The position numbers and the translations under genes are program-made. A stretch of DNA of 40,093 nucleotides from Chlamydiae bacterium RIFCSPLOWO2_12_FULL_45_20 (GTDB lineage Bacteria > Chlamydiota > Chlamydiia > Chlamydiales > SM23-39): the NCBI GenBank assembly GCA_001796285.1, contig MGMD01000014.1, positions 1 to 40,093 of the forward strand. Reading direction: 5' to 3'. The notes under the pieces were generated by a model. That model was not told the origin of the DNA, ran no database searches, and was given only the letters and a program-made list of their open reading frames with translations. Positions 23,930-32,532 of this stretch are shown piece after piece. The stretch's first letter is position 1, and each line of letters opens with the position of its first letter.

Positions 23930-25268
23930 AGAACTATTACAAGGTGAACCTCAAGATAACGTTACAGTTTTCGGATGGGTACGTACGCTGCGCGATCAAA
24001 AGTCGTTTGCCTTTATTGAAATCAACGATGGCTCAACCTTTGGCAACTTACAGATTGTTCTCGATAGCCAATGCCCAAACTTTGTCTACCTCATCAAAGA
24101 ACTCACAACAGGCGCATCGGTACGAGTAATGGGGAAACTCATAAAGAGCCCAGGCAAAAACCAAGCGCTCGAACTTAGGGCGTCTGAAATCGAGATCATC
24201 GGCCCGTGCAACGCGGAAAAATACCCTCTTCAGAAAAAGCGGCACTCTTTTGAATATTTAAGAACGATTGCCCACTTAAGACCTAGAACCAATACACAAG
24301 GCGCGGTTCTTCGCGTCCGCAATGCCCTTGCCTTTGCCACGCATCTGTTTTTTCAAAAAAAAGGGTTTCTTTACTTACAAACGCCGATTATCACAGGATC
24401 AGACTGTGAAGGAGGCGGTGAGATGTTCCGCGTAACGACGCTGGATCACAACAAACCGGAAAAAGATTTTTTTGGGAAAGCGACTTTTCTGACTGTCTCA
24501 GGCCAGCTCGAAGCGGAAATTGCCGCTTGCGCCCTGTCCGATGTATACACATTCGGTCCTACATTTCGCGCAGAAAATTCCAATACGTCGCGACATTTAG
24601 CAGAATTTTGGATGATTGAACCTGAAATGGCCTTTGCAGATCTCCAAGACGACATTGCCTGTGCAGAAGAATATGTGCAATTTACCGTGCAGTATGCTCT
24701 TGAAAATTGTAAAGAGGATATGGCTTTTTTTGATCAACATATCGACAAAGGCGTACTTACAAGACTTGAAAATATCTTAAAAGAGCCCTTTGCAAAAGTC
24801 CCCTACACTGAAGCGATCGAGATCTTAAAAAAGGCTTCAAAGAACTTTGAATTCCCAGTAGGATGGGGGATGGATCTGCAATCGGAACATGAACGGTTCC
24901 TAGCGGAAGAACACTACCAAAAACCCGTTGTTGTCACCGACTATCCCAAACACATCAAAGCTTTCTACATGCGTTCTAATGATGATGGAAAAACAGTGGC
25001 CGCAATGGATATTCTCGTTCCGAAACTCGGGGAGCTCATCGGGGGCTCTCAAAGAGAAGAACGGCTCGATGTGCTCGAAGAGAAAATCAAAGAGTGCAAG
25101 CTAAACCGCACCGACTATTGGTGGTATCTTGAGTTACGAGAATATGGCACAGTTCCTCACGCTGGATTTGGTCTTGGCTTTGAAAGGCTTGTACAATTTG
25201 TCACAGGCGTTGAAAACATCCGGGACGCGATTCCTTTTCCGCGCTATCCGAGCCACTGTGAATTTTAA
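23910..25268 (+). CDS. asnS: Asparagine-tRNA ligase
   Basis: Class IIb synthetase that charges tRNA-Asn. An N-terminal OB-fold ([25 protein letters not shown]) precedes the catalytic core with motif 2 ([28 protein letters not shown]) and motif 3 ([15 protein letters not shown]). The AENS...HLAEFWM pattern marks AsnRS rather than AspRS. Start ATG at 23910 gives 452 residues, close to the usual 466, and overlaps nfo; the frame is open to 23865 without homology. C. trachomatis lacks this enzyme and uses GatCAB, so it is notable here. Confidence 0.95.
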   Translation: MQKKKIKELLQGEPQDNVTVFGWVRTLRDQKSFAFIEINDGSTFGNLQIVLDSQCPNFVYLIKELTTGASVRVMGKLIKSPGKNQALELRASEIEIIGPCNAEKYPLQKKRHSFEYLRTIAHLRPRTNTQGAVLRVRNALAFATHLFFQKKGFLYLQTPIITGSDCEGGGEMFRVTTLDHNKPEKDFFGKATFLTVSGQLEAEIAACALSDVYTFGPTFRAENSNTSRHLAEFWMIEPEMAFADLQDDIACAEEYVQFTVQYALENCKEDMAFFDQHIDKGVLTRLENILKEPFAKVPYTEAIEILKKASKNFEFPVGWGMDLQSEHERFLAEEHYQKPVVVTDYPKHIKAFYMRSNDDGKTVAAMDILVPKLGELIGGSQREERLDVLEEKIKECKLNRTDYWWYLELREYGTVPHAGFGLGFERLVQFVTGVENIRDAIPFPRYPSHCEF

Positions 25269-25285
25269 CTGGACGCGGAAGACTT

Positions 25286-26458
25286 CTACCATCCACAGTC
25301 AAAGTCCAGTAATACTTTCCACTTTGCCTGATGTGATTTGTCGGCAGCCTTGAAACAGCCCATGAAAACCCCCGTATGCGTAAGGTGTGTTTGTAAGCGA
25401 GAGACATGTTCCCAGAGAATTTCTTCAACATCACTTTTTCGTATCTCTACTGCATGTTGCGCTGCATACTCCCCTAATTCTTCAATATTATATATGCGCG
25501 CACGCGTGTCTGGATCTACGCCCCTCGGCACGCTCAAGTCAAAAATTACATGGTGTGCTTGCCCGTTGCCTCGAATGAGGTAATCTTGAGAGGTGCTGGC
25601 ACATACAATGATATCATATTCTTGCCACCTATCTAGAATTTCCCTTCCCACAACATGAATCCTTTCCATTCCAGAAGAACGAGAACAAAGAGTCAAATTG
25701 AGTACCCCCTTATGCTCTAGATAAGAAATAAGCCCCCGGTTGATGGCGGAATAACCAACTAACAAAATCCTCTTATTTTCCCATGAAGCTAGCTGCCATA
25801 ACATATTATAAAGGGTCGATGAACACTCTATTTGCATAGAGGCGCGGATCTTCTTACTTACGTGCAAAGCTTTTTGAAAAGCATAATGAAGAGAAGAGGA
25901 TAAACATTTCGCGCTTCTATACGCAAGTTTGACTTGCCTTTGAATCTCTGTTTCCCCAAAAATCGCACTGTCCAACCCTGCTGTCACACGGCAAAGATGA
26001 GCAAAACAATCAACGCCGAAGTAGGCGTATACCGGGAAAGATTCCAGAACCGGCTTTTGGGCAGCTTCAAAACACCTAAAATCGCCCGCCCCCTTTCTGT
26101 CAGATGATCTGTAGACACCTTTCACGCCCGCTAACAAGCCCACTCTTGCATCCTTCTCAATATCAACGCGATCTTCAGATTCCCCATCGATCGATCGGCG
26201 TAAAAATCCCAAAAGTTGGCTATACACCAACGCAAGATCTTCACCGCTAAAATAGATTTCCGTTCGATTGCAAGTCGAAAGAAGCACGGTCGGAAATCCC
26301 AAAAAAATAGCCTTCTCCCCTGTTAAATTCGCTGCTGCAAGTGCTACTTTCTCTCTTAAAGCAAGGCCCGCAGTTTTATGATTGATGCCCAGCACCCCCA
26401 GCCCTTTTTTTTCACCCATTCCAGGAAAATCTAAGCGATCTGTCACACCGTCTTGCAT
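25286..26458 (-). CDS. hemA: Glutamyl-tRNA reductase
   Basis: First enzyme of C5 heme synthesis, reducing glutamyl-tRNA to glutamate-1-semialdehyde with NADPH. It shows GINHKTAGLALREK, the catalytic Cys in LLSTCNRTEIYF, the AIFGETEIQRQVK substrate loop, and a nucleotide-binding region (ILLVGYSAINRG). The usual C-terminal dimerisation helices are largely missing: it ends about 25 residues after the EEILWEHV segment. Chlamydial HemA proteins are known to be short. Start is ATG 26458 (390 residues) or ATG 26419 (377 residues); the conserved region begins just after the second. Confidence 0.93.
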   Translation of the reverse strand: MQDGVTDRLDFPGMGEKKGLGVLGINHKTAGLALREKVALAAANLTGEKAIFLGFPTVLLSTCNRTEIYFSGEDLALVYSQLLGFLRRSIDGESEDRVDIEKDARVGLLAGVKGVYRSSDRKGAGDFRCFEAAQKPVLESFPVYAYFGVDCFAHLCRVTAGLDSAIFGETEIQRQVKLAYRSAKCLSSSLHYAFQKALHVSKKIRASMQIECSSTLYNMLWQLASWENKRILLVGYSAINRGLISYLEHKGVLNLTLCSRSSGMERIHVVGREILDRWQEYDIIVCASTSQDYLIRGNGQAHHVIFDLSVPRGVDPDTRARIYNIEELGEYAAQHAVEIRKSDVEEILWEHVSRLQTHLTHTGVFMGCFKAADKSHQAKWKVLLDFDCGW

Positions 26459-26606
26459 AACCAGCTCGTCAAATGAAAATGTCCGAAGTCGTGTAGAACC
26501 ATTTCACCAATTTATCTCTGATCCATAGAAAATTTCAATCTTGATAGTAAAATCACTCCTATGATCTCATGATCTATACTGAGTATAAGCTAGAGGTATA
26601 GGATTT

Positions 26607-26882
26607 ATGGTAAATTCCCCCCAACCCCCCAACCCGCCCGACCAACCCACAAAGCCAGAGAATATTTTCCCTGCCACTCCCCCCGATAATCAACAAAAAA
26701 ATACAGGCGATTTTCAATTGCAAATGAGCCATCAGTGGCTAGGCATGAACTTCACTCCCAAAGAGTGGCATCAACTTATGAATATTTTTTTAAAGGGATT
26801 CGGCGACTATGTGAATAAACTATCCCAGGAAGCGATCAAAAAGATGAAAGAAAACCAGCGTCGCGAACAAGGAAATGACTAA
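26607..26882 (+). CDS. Small Pro-rich hypothetical protein
   Basis: A 91-residue protein with a Pro/Asn/Gln-rich disordered first third (NSPQPPNPPDQPTKPENIFP) and an amphipathic helical part (FTPKEWHQLMNIFLKGFGDY, then KLSQEAIKKMKENQ). AGGA precedes the ATG by 4 bases. No family is recognised. The region between hemA and rluD holds type III secretion genes in Chlamydia, so a secreted substrate or chaperone partner is possible, but nothing in the sequence proves it. Confidence 0.6.
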   Translation: MVNSPQPPNPPDQPTKPENIFPATPPDNQQKNTGDFQLQMSHQWLGMNFTPKEWHQLMNIFLKGFGDYVNKLSQEAIKKMKENQRREQGND

Positions 26883-26902
26883 CAGTTAATCTCTTACGAA
26901 CA

Positions 26903-26931
26903 TTGACAAGGAATGTTTTTTCTGCTATACT
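26903..26931 (+). promoter_or_regulatory. Near-consensus sigma-70 promoter for the 48-codon ORF
   Basis: TTGACA (26903-26908), exactly 17 bases, TATACT (26926-26931): 11 of 12 consensus positions. The start would be near 26938, only about 20 bases ahead of the small ORF ATG. GGGG-AGTAA-CCCC at 26933-26945 could form a small hairpin at the very 5' end of the RNA. Confidence 0.75.
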
Positions 26932-26957
26932 AGGGGAGTAACCCCGGGAGGGTATAA

Positions 26958-27104
26958 ATGAAAATTCCTCACACGACAGAAGTAAATCAAGCGGCTATGC
27001 AGTTCTATGCTTCTATGAAGGACGAGGACGCTCAACTGGCTCAAGCCATACAAGCAGCGGGCGATCCTGATGAAGTGGACCAAGCCCCACAAATTTATTC
27101 TTGA
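26958..27104 (+). CDS. 48-residue acidic small protein
   Basis: A short frame reading MKIPHTTEVNQAAMQFYASM, then KDEDAQLAQAIQAAGDPDEV and DQAPQIYS. GGGAGG lies seven bases before the ATG and a strong promoter lies just upstream, so both transcription and translation signals are excellent. The product is acidic, Ala/Gln-rich and helical, with no membrane segment. It is the first gene before rluD and may be cotranscribed with it. No family is recognised. Confidence 0.65.
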   Translation: MKIPHTTEVNQAAMQFYASMKDEDAQLAQAIQAAGDPDEVDQAPQIYS

Positions 27105-27197
27105 ACCACTGAATTTGTGAGAGAGGGGTGAGAAGTCCTTCTTGTGACCTTTCTTTTGAATCGTTAGAATGGGGTCGATTTTACCGAGGATCACCCA

Positions 27198-28136
27198 GTG
27201 CCAGATTTAGAGGAACACGAATTTTTACTGATTTCATCAAGAGAAGAGGGGCTACGGATTGACAAGCTTTTGGCAAACCGCTTTCCTGGCCATTCGCGCA
27301 CCTATTTCCAACACCTCTTAGAGCTGGGCTGCGTCTTAATCAATGGAGAACGAGTCAAAAAAAAAACGATCCCTGAAGAGGGAGATGAAATTGAAGTCTG
27401 CTTTCAGGCAACCCCTGAAGCTTCTTTAGAGCCTGAACATATCCCTTTAGATATTCTTTATGAAGATGAACATATCCTGGCAATCAACAAGCCAGCAGGG
27501 ATGGTCGTTCATCCAGCGCCCGGACATTGGTCCAAAACCTTTGTCAATGCCCTCTTAGCCCATTGTCAACATCTTGCACCGGGAGTAGATCCCTTAAGGC
27601 CTGGGATCGTGCATAGACTGGATAAAGATACTACAGGTGTTCTTCTCGCAGCTAAAACAACGATTGCCCACCAAAGGCTGATAGAACTTTTCTCAACACG
27701 GCAAATGAAAAAACTCTATCTTGCAGTGTGTCACGGAAAGCCTTGCAATGCCCTCATCAATGTCCCGATTGGGCGCCATCCCGTTCACCGCAAAGAAATG
27801 GCGGTGCTTTCTGACGGAAGAGAAGCCATCACTGAAGTGCAGGTAGCAGCCTGGAACGACAAATTCAGCCTTGTTTTGGCAAAACCTCAGACCGGGCGGA
27901 CTCATCAAGTACGCGTGCATCTAAAGCACGCAGGCTCGCCTATTGTTGGAGATCCTTTGTATAGCACGGGAGAACTGCATGATAGGCAACTCCTTCATGC
28001 GTATCGGCTCGAATTTCAGCATCCCGTAACCAAAGCCCCCATGCGTCTAATTGCCCCCATCCCTACCGATCTGAGGATCTGGATTCAGAAACTCTCCGAT
28101 CCTACTCTAACCCACTCATATACCGGAAATGAGTGA
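27198..28136 (+). CDS. rluD: 23S rRNA pseudouridine synthase, RluD family
   Basis: RluA/RluD-family enzyme making pseudouridines in helix 69 of 23S rRNA. An N-terminal S4 domain (RIDKLLANRFPGHSRTYFQHLLELGCVLINGERVKKK) is followed by the catalytic domain with motif RPGIVHRLDKDTTGVLLAAKT, where the Asp is the nucleophile, and KPQTGRTHQVRVHLKHAGSPIVGDPLY. Length 312 is normal. The start is GTG at 27198 with GAGG eight bases upstream. A weak promoter (TTGTGA, 17 bases, TAGAAT) is visible in the preceding gap. Confidence 0.94.
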   Translation: MPDLEEHEFLLISSREEGLRIDKLLANRFPGHSRTYFQHLLELGCVLINGERVKKKTIPEEGDEIEVCFQATPEASLEPEHIPLDILYEDEHILAINKPAGMVVHPAPGHWSKTFVNALLAHCQHLAPGVDPLRPGIVHRLDKDTTGVLLAAKTTIAHQRLIELFSTRQMKKLYLAVCHGKPCNALINVPIGRHPVHRKEMAVLSDGREAITEVQVAAWNDKFSLVLAKPQTGRTHQVRVHLKHAGSPIVGDPLYSTGELHDRQLLHAYRLEFQHPVTKAPMRLIAPIPTDLRIWIQKLSDPTLTHSYTGNE

Positions 28137-28150
28137 CAAAGTCGAGTACA

Positions 28151-28188
28151 CCTCTTGCAGAACCTGAGTTATACCATTTGCGAGAAAT
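28151..28188 (+). repeat. Composite repeat: dispersed-repeat copy joined to a MITE end
   Basis: CCTCTTGCAGAACCTGAG matches the dispersed repeat and runs directly into TTATACCATTTGCGAGAAAT (28169-28188), 20 bases identical to the outer end of the element at 18062. Bases 28158-28175 also form an inverted pair (16 of 18) with 28528-28545 across khpA. Confidence 0.65.
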
Positions 28189-28191
28189 CTA

Positions 28192-28220
28192 TTGTAAAAA
28201 TATCTCTTTGAGTCTATCAT
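28192..28220 (+). promoter_or_regulatory. Sigma-70-type promoter for khpA
   Basis: TTGTAA (28192-28197), 17 bases, TATCAT (28215-28220). The expected start near 28227 gives a leader of about 34 bases. It lies immediately after the composite repeat. Confidence 0.5.
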
Positions 28221-28260
28221 TTCTCTCATACTGGATCACGCTCAACGAGGCACACACTAT

Positions 28261-28521
28261 ATGAAAGAATTTGTAGAATACATCATTAAAAATCTAGTCG
28301 ACTACCCAGACAAAGTGCGTATTAATGAAATCGGCGGCACTCATACACTGATCATCGAACTTGGTGTTGAAAAATCGGACATCGGAAAAATCATCGGGAA
28401 AAAAGGGAAAACAATCAATGCGATCCGAACCCTTCTCATGTCTGTTGCTTCTCGAAATGGCCTGCGAGTAAATTTGGAAATCATCGAAGACGAAAAACCC
28501 CACGCAGCTGTTCAAGAATAG
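28261..28521 (+). CDS. khpA: KH-domain RNA-binding protein KhpA
   Basis: An 86-residue single type II KH-domain protein (KhpA/YlqC). The signature is VEKSDIGKIIGKKGKTINAIRTLLM, containing the GxxG loop as IGKKGK. KhpA works with KhpB/Jag as an RNA chaperone affecting cell division and translation in Gram-positives; in chlamydiae the role is unknown. In C. trachomatis a like-sized gene lies beside rluD. The stop codon TAG at 28519-28521 is part of a dispersed repeat copy, so the last residues may have been altered by repeat insertion. Confidence 0.9.
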   Translation: MKEFVEYIIKNLVDYPDKVRINEIGGTHTLIIELGVEKSDIGKIIGKKGKTINAIRTLLMSVASRNGLRVNLEIIEDEKPHAAVQE

Positions 28522-28545
28522 ACCTCTGGCATAGCTCAGGTTCTG
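28518..28545 (-). repeat. Dispersed repeat copy shared by two gene ends
   Basis: ATAGACCTCTGGCATA at 28518-28533 matches the copy at 17778 in 15 of 16 positions. It contains the TAG stop of khpA (28519-28521), and its reverse strand supplies the TGA stop of the DHH gene (28536-28538, inside CAGAACCTGAG). It pairs in inverted orientation with 28158-28175. Confidence 0.6.
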
Positions 28546-31010
28546 TCGATTTTGGGAAGGAAGGGGCTGATCATAGTCTTTCGAGAGTTAAGCGTCCCAG
28601 CCTCATACTTTAGGACAGCCATGTCCATTCCCTTTTTGAGCCGATGTTGCGGAATGTCTAGAAAGCTTTCCGTAAAGATGCGAGCCAACTCTTGTGCATT
28701 AGAACCTAAAAACTCCACCTCAAGCTCATTCCCCTTGATCCCCGGGGAATTTTGAAAGAGATTAAGAAATCGCTTGAGACGCTCAACGGCCACATCTCGA
28801 TCTGGTATCCAAATCCACAGTTCATCTTGGTGGGAATAGTGCCCTTCCTTTCCTCGATACACATCATCAGCGCTGACAATCGTGCTCATCATGTGGATGT
28901 GCAGATCGATTTCAGGAAGCTCTTGGCTGATATGCATGGCCTTTTCTAGCCAGACTTTCTTTACGCCCATCTCGTGCTTCCGATAGAAAGGGATATTGAC
29001 GGCAAATAACTTTGTCTGCCCCACGCGACAACACCCGTTTTGCTCTTTTGTATCGGCAAAAAGATTGGACTCCTGCCGTGTTGCACAAGAAGAAAGGTTT
29101 TTTTTTACCTCGTTTTCTCTATAACGATATACTTTTTTATAAAGAGAGTACATATCGTCATTTTGCAAAATGCGCTTGGCAGCCTTTTTAGGAAACTCTC
29201 TGTCTCTTGTTAAATCATTCAGACGAATCATCGTGGTTTTTTTACCTGTAGCAAGAGTTTTTAACCTATTTAAAAGGGCTGCCACAACCTGCACATCTAC
29301 CGTACTGACTTTGCTCAAAAGATCCGTATCATCCAAGATGCCGTAAAGAAAGTGAAGATACTCCACATACTCCCTTGTAGGGTGAATAAAACTTGGATGA
29401 TGGTGAGAACTGTCATTGATCTCAAAGGCTTTTCGCGCTACTAGCGTGTTACTCGACTGCGTATCAGAAATCATTGCAAGCGGAGGAGAAAAGGTCTGTA
29501 AAATAGACTTGTGGTGGTCAATAACACTAATAACATCTAAGTAAGGGGGAATTCCCATCTCATCACGGTTGCAAAAATCCCTCAAAGAGACTGTCCCCAA
29601 CATCGGTTTTCTTAAATCCGCTGCGTGGATGACACCCACCGGGGAAAATTTCCCCTTATCAGGATACGTTACGGTCAAATAGGAATAGTGAGCGACCCTG
29701 TTTTTAATCTCTTCGATCTCAGAGCGGACAGTCACCGTGTCTTGTGGATTACCAAATACCTCTTCTTTTGTTTTGAGTGCGATATCCAATTTTTCCAACC
29801 GAGCGCGAATTTTTACAACTGCTAGATGCAGGGATTGGATCGCTTCTTCGAGGAAAGAAAAAATATCTGATCTCTCTGCAATCAAATCGCCGATTTCATC
29901 GAAAAGTTTGGCTTTTTTCATTTTTGCTGCCAACCCTTCCACAGCCCCGTAGGGAACCTCTCCAAGCTTGCTAAGAACCCTTGCCAAAGTGTCAAAATTC
30001 GCCTCAAGCCCCTCAGGCATTTCCAGAACCTTTTTGACAAACACTTCGACCTGACGCTTTTGCTTTTCTGATAAATCCAAAGCTGGTTCAGAAATTTTTA
30101 ACGGGATCGTAAGGAGTTCTTTGAGAGCGCGCACCACATCGTCTAAATGAAGAACTTTTCTAGCAAAAAGAGAGATGAGTTTGAGGTGAAGAGCATTTTC
30201 CAACCATCTTAAGCAGCTGCTTAAGGAAATGATCACCTGCCTGACCCCTTCGACATCAGAAACGCGCCAGTCCCCTAGGAAAAACCCTTTTTCATCAACG
30301 ACCACAACAGCGTTTTGTTCCACACCGTGATCGACTTCAGCCAACGAATCTTGAATCGTTTTTTTTTGTAGCCCCCTTTGGGTCATAAGATCGTTACTCG
30401 TCACGTTAAGTACCGTGCGTGTTTTGGGTAAATGAGTGAAAACGGCCGAACCAAAAAGATCTTTAAAAAGCCACTCGATTTCGATCTGTGATTCAGGTGG
30501 ACCTCCGGGAAGATTCCAGACATGGAGCCCATCCCCTACCCGCGCAGCAAATGCATCAAGCCAACCCCAAAAAGATGCGATGGTCGTGTCTAAGTCGGGA
30601 GATTTATGGGCTGTGACAAAATGCGTACCTTCATACACTTTACCCATCCCAATAGGAAATAAGTTTTGATAATCTCCTCTTTCTACCCGTTTTCCAGCGA
30701 TTTTCGCTCGGATTCGATAATTTTCCTCAAAACTCAGTCCAGAATACTGATTGAGCCACAGCTCAAAGCTGTTGAACGTATAATGGGGAACCATCTCCGC
30801 CTCATCGACCTTCTGAACAAATTGCAGCACTGCTGGAAGCAAAAAACAGGGCTCTTTCTCTTGTTCGATCAATGCTAAAAGAAGAGCATTGACCTCATCT
30901 CCCTTTTGCTTGTCTGAAAAATGCTTCAGTCCCTTGACTTTCTTTAGAGCTGCATCCAAACCATCGAACAGACGAAATTGTACGGAGTGATCACCTAAAG
31001 TCTTCTTCAT
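28536..31010 (-). CDS. Large DHH-family phosphoesterase-like protein
   Basis: An 824-residue cytosolic protein of the DHH superfamily (manganese phosphoesterases, including family II pyrophosphatases and nano-RNases). The first motif, FVTAHKSPDLDTT (about 131-143), gives His and the two Asp of the active site; the DHH motif itself is VIDHHKS at 497-502, and GILDDTDLLSKVST near 557-570 is like the pyrophosphatase DHHA2 link. Between motif 1 and DHH lies an insert of about 350 residues, much of it helical, which is far longer than in normal family members. A degenerate sensor-like block (DEKGFFLGDWRVSDVEGV) is inside it. ATG at 31010 has AGGTGAT ahead. Substrate unknown. Confidence 0.78.
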   Translation of the reverse strand: MKKTLGDHSVQFRLFDGLDAALKKVKGLKHFSDKQKGDEVNALLLALIEQEKEPCFLLPAVLQFVQKVDEAEMVPHYTFNSFELWLNQYSGLSFEENYRIRAKIAGKRVERGDYQNLFPIGMGKVYEGTHFVTAHKSPDLDTTIASFWGWLDAFAARVGDGLHVWNLPGGPPESQIEIEWLFKDLFGSAVFTHLPKTRTVLNVTSNDLMTQRGLQKKTIQDSLAEVDHGVEQNAVVVVDEKGFFLGDWRVSDVEGVRQVIISLSSCLRWLENALHLKLISLFARKVLHLDDVVRALKELLTIPLKISEPALDLSEKQKRQVEVFVKKVLEMPEGLEANFDTLARVLSKLGEVPYGAVEGLAAKMKKAKLFDEIGDLIAERSDIFSFLEEAIQSLHLAVVKIRARLEKLDIALKTKEEVFGNPQDTVTVRSEIEEIKNRVAHYSYLTVTYPDKGKFSPVGVIHAADLRKPMLGTVSLRDFCNRDEMGIPPYLDVISVIDHHKSILQTFSPPLAMISDTQSSNTLVARKAFEINDSSHHHPSFIHPTREYVEYLHFLYGILDDTDLLSKVSTVDVQVVAALLNRLKTLATGKKTTMIRLNDLTRDREFPKKAAKRILQNDDMYSLYKKVYRYRENEVKKNLSSCATRQESNLFADTKEQNGCCRVGQTKLFAVNIPFYRKHEMGVKKVWLEKAMHISQELPEIDLHIHMMSTIVSADDVYRGKEGHYSHQDELWIWIPDRDVAVERLKRFLNLFQNSPGIKGNELEVEFLGSNAQELARIFTESFLDIPQHRLKKGMDMAVLKYEAGTLNSRKTMISPFLPKIDRT

Positions 31011-31023
31011 ATCACCTGATCAT

Positions 31024-31096
31024 CGGATTGAGCAGGACTCGAACCTGCGACCGCCCGCTTAGAAGGCGGGTGCTCTATCCACTGAGCTATCAATCC
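31024..31096 (-). tRNA. tRNA-Arg (anticodon TCT)
   Basis: A 73-base class I tRNA on the minus strand. Acceptor GGATTGA pairs with TCAATCC, anticodon stem CCCGC/GCGGG encloses CTTCTAA (anticodon TCT, AGA/AGG codons), T loop TTCGAGT. CCA is not encoded. It lies 13 bases upstream of the DHH gene start, on the same strand. Confidence 0.94.
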
Positions 31097-31176
31097 AGAA
31101 TGCCCTAATCTACCTTAAGCGTGAGGTATTTGGCAAGAATATCTCTTGCTTTTTAGTTTTGGCTTCAGCTAGCCTA

Positions 31177-32532
31177 GTGCGCATACTTATGATTTATATT
31201 TTGTGGATCTTCCCTTTTTTGTCTCTATTCTCCCAGGAGCAAGAAAGCACGACTTGCCATACAATCAACCTCAACGGAGAAACGCTCGAGTACACGGTTA
31301 CCGTATCGGCGGGGAAAGTAGGGTCTATTTCCTACATCAAAAATACAACGATCGATCGGCCTATTACCTTCGCGTTTAACGGAGGACCAGGGTCTTCTTC
31401 CGTTTGGCTTCATATTGGCACATTGGGCCCCCGCCGTATCCTAACGCCGGAAGAGGGACAAAAGCCGATCCCTCCCTACCAGCTAGTGGACAATCTGGAG
31501 ACAATCCTCGACCTTACCGATCTCGTATTTATCGATCCTGTCAGCACTGGTCTCAGTATAGAAAAAGCTGACGACTGTTACTCTATCCGTGGAGATATTA
31601 CATCGGTCGGCGATTTTATTCGGGATTATTTGACACAGACCAGAAGGTGGAACAGTCCCAAATACCTTATTGGAGAAAGTTATGGGACAACCCGCGCTGT
31701 CGGCCTCGCCGAATATCTCCAAAATACGTATCAAATCTACCTCAACGGACTCATTTTAATTTCCAATGCGATAGACTTTCAAACCTTTGTCTTTACTGAA
31801 GATAATCCGCTCCCCTACTTTCTTTACCTACCGACTTATGCGGCGACCGCTTGGTATCACGGGCTGGCATCAGAGGGGAAAACTCTTAGCGAAGTGGTCG
31901 AAAGCTCTCGCACCTTTGCTTGGAAGGAATATGGACCAGCCCTCCTTTGTCCCAGCGGCTCTCATCCAGAAGAACTCTATCAAAAACTTGCAGAATTTAC
32001 CTCTATTCCTGTAGAGCATATCAAAGAAAAGCACGGACTCATCGATGAGGATACTTTTTCGCAAGAGCTTCTCAGGGGAAAGGTGGTAGGGAGGTTTGAC
32101 AGCCGAGTTGTGGGGAATGGTCCTGCATCCCTCGATCCCAGTTTATCTCAAATTGAAGGAATTTTTTCTGGTGCCTTTCACGACTATTTACACCGCGAAC
32201 TCGAGTTCCAGAAATCCTATACGCTTTTTTCTTTAAAAACCAATGAACAGTGGAATTTTCACGACTATAACCACTGGGGCTATCCCAATCTCACAGGAAC
32301 CCTGAGACGCTCTTTGAAAGCCAACCCTTCTCTAAAACTCTTTATCGCGGCAGGCTATTTTGATCTTGTAACGCCCTTTGGAACCATAGAATACACGCTC
32401 GGTCATGTTGATATCCCCAAAGAGCAGCTGCAAGTAGAATATTATCTAGGAGGACACATGTTTTACCTCACCCCCTCCGAGCGGATTCAATTCAAACAAA
32501 ACTTAATCCATTTCTACAAAGACAGTCTATGA
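31177..32532 (+). CDS. Secreted S10 serine carboxypeptidase (first of pair)
   Basis: Peptidase family S10, which removes C-terminal residues from peptides. A signal peptide (MRILMIYILWIFPFLSLFSQ from GTG 31177) precedes the alpha/beta-hydrolase domain. The oxyanion segment is FNGGPGSSSVWLH, the nucleophile Ser is in IGESYGTTRA, and Asp and His are in FIAAGYFDLVTPFG and YYLGGHMFYLTP. All catalytic elements are intact in about 451 residues. S10 enzymes are common in eukaryotes and patchy in bacteria. TTG 31159 and ATG 31189 are other possible starts; 31177 keeps the basic residue ahead of the signal core. The stop overlaps the next start by ATGA. Confidence 0.88.
   Translation: MRILMIYILWIFPFLSLFSQEQESTTCHTINLNGETLEYTVTVSAGKVGSISYIKNTTIDRPITFAFNGGPGSSSVWLHIGTLGPRRILTPEEGQKPIPPYQLVDNLETILDLTDLVFIDPVSTGLSIEKADDCYSIRGDITSVGDFIRDYLTQTRRWNSPKYLIGESYGTTRAVGLAEYLQNTYQIYLNGLILISNAIDFQTFVFTEDNPLPYFLYLPTYAATAWYHGLASEGKTLSEVVESSRTFAWKEYGPALLCPSGSHPEELYQKLAEFTSIPVEHIKEKHGLIDEDTFSQELLRGKVVGRFDSRVVGNGPASLDPSLSQIEGIFSGAFHDYLHRELEFQKSYTLFSLKTNEQWNFHDYNHWGYPNLTGTLRRSLKANPSLKLFIAAGYFDLVTPFGTIEYTLGHVDIPKEQLQVEYYLGGHMFYLTPSERIQFKQNLIHFYKDSL

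Noticed and set aside
31137..31153. Sigma-54-like TTGGCAAG...CTCTTGC upstream of the first S10 gene
   Set aside because: The distance between GG and GC is 14 bases instead of 10, which sigma-54 does not accept.
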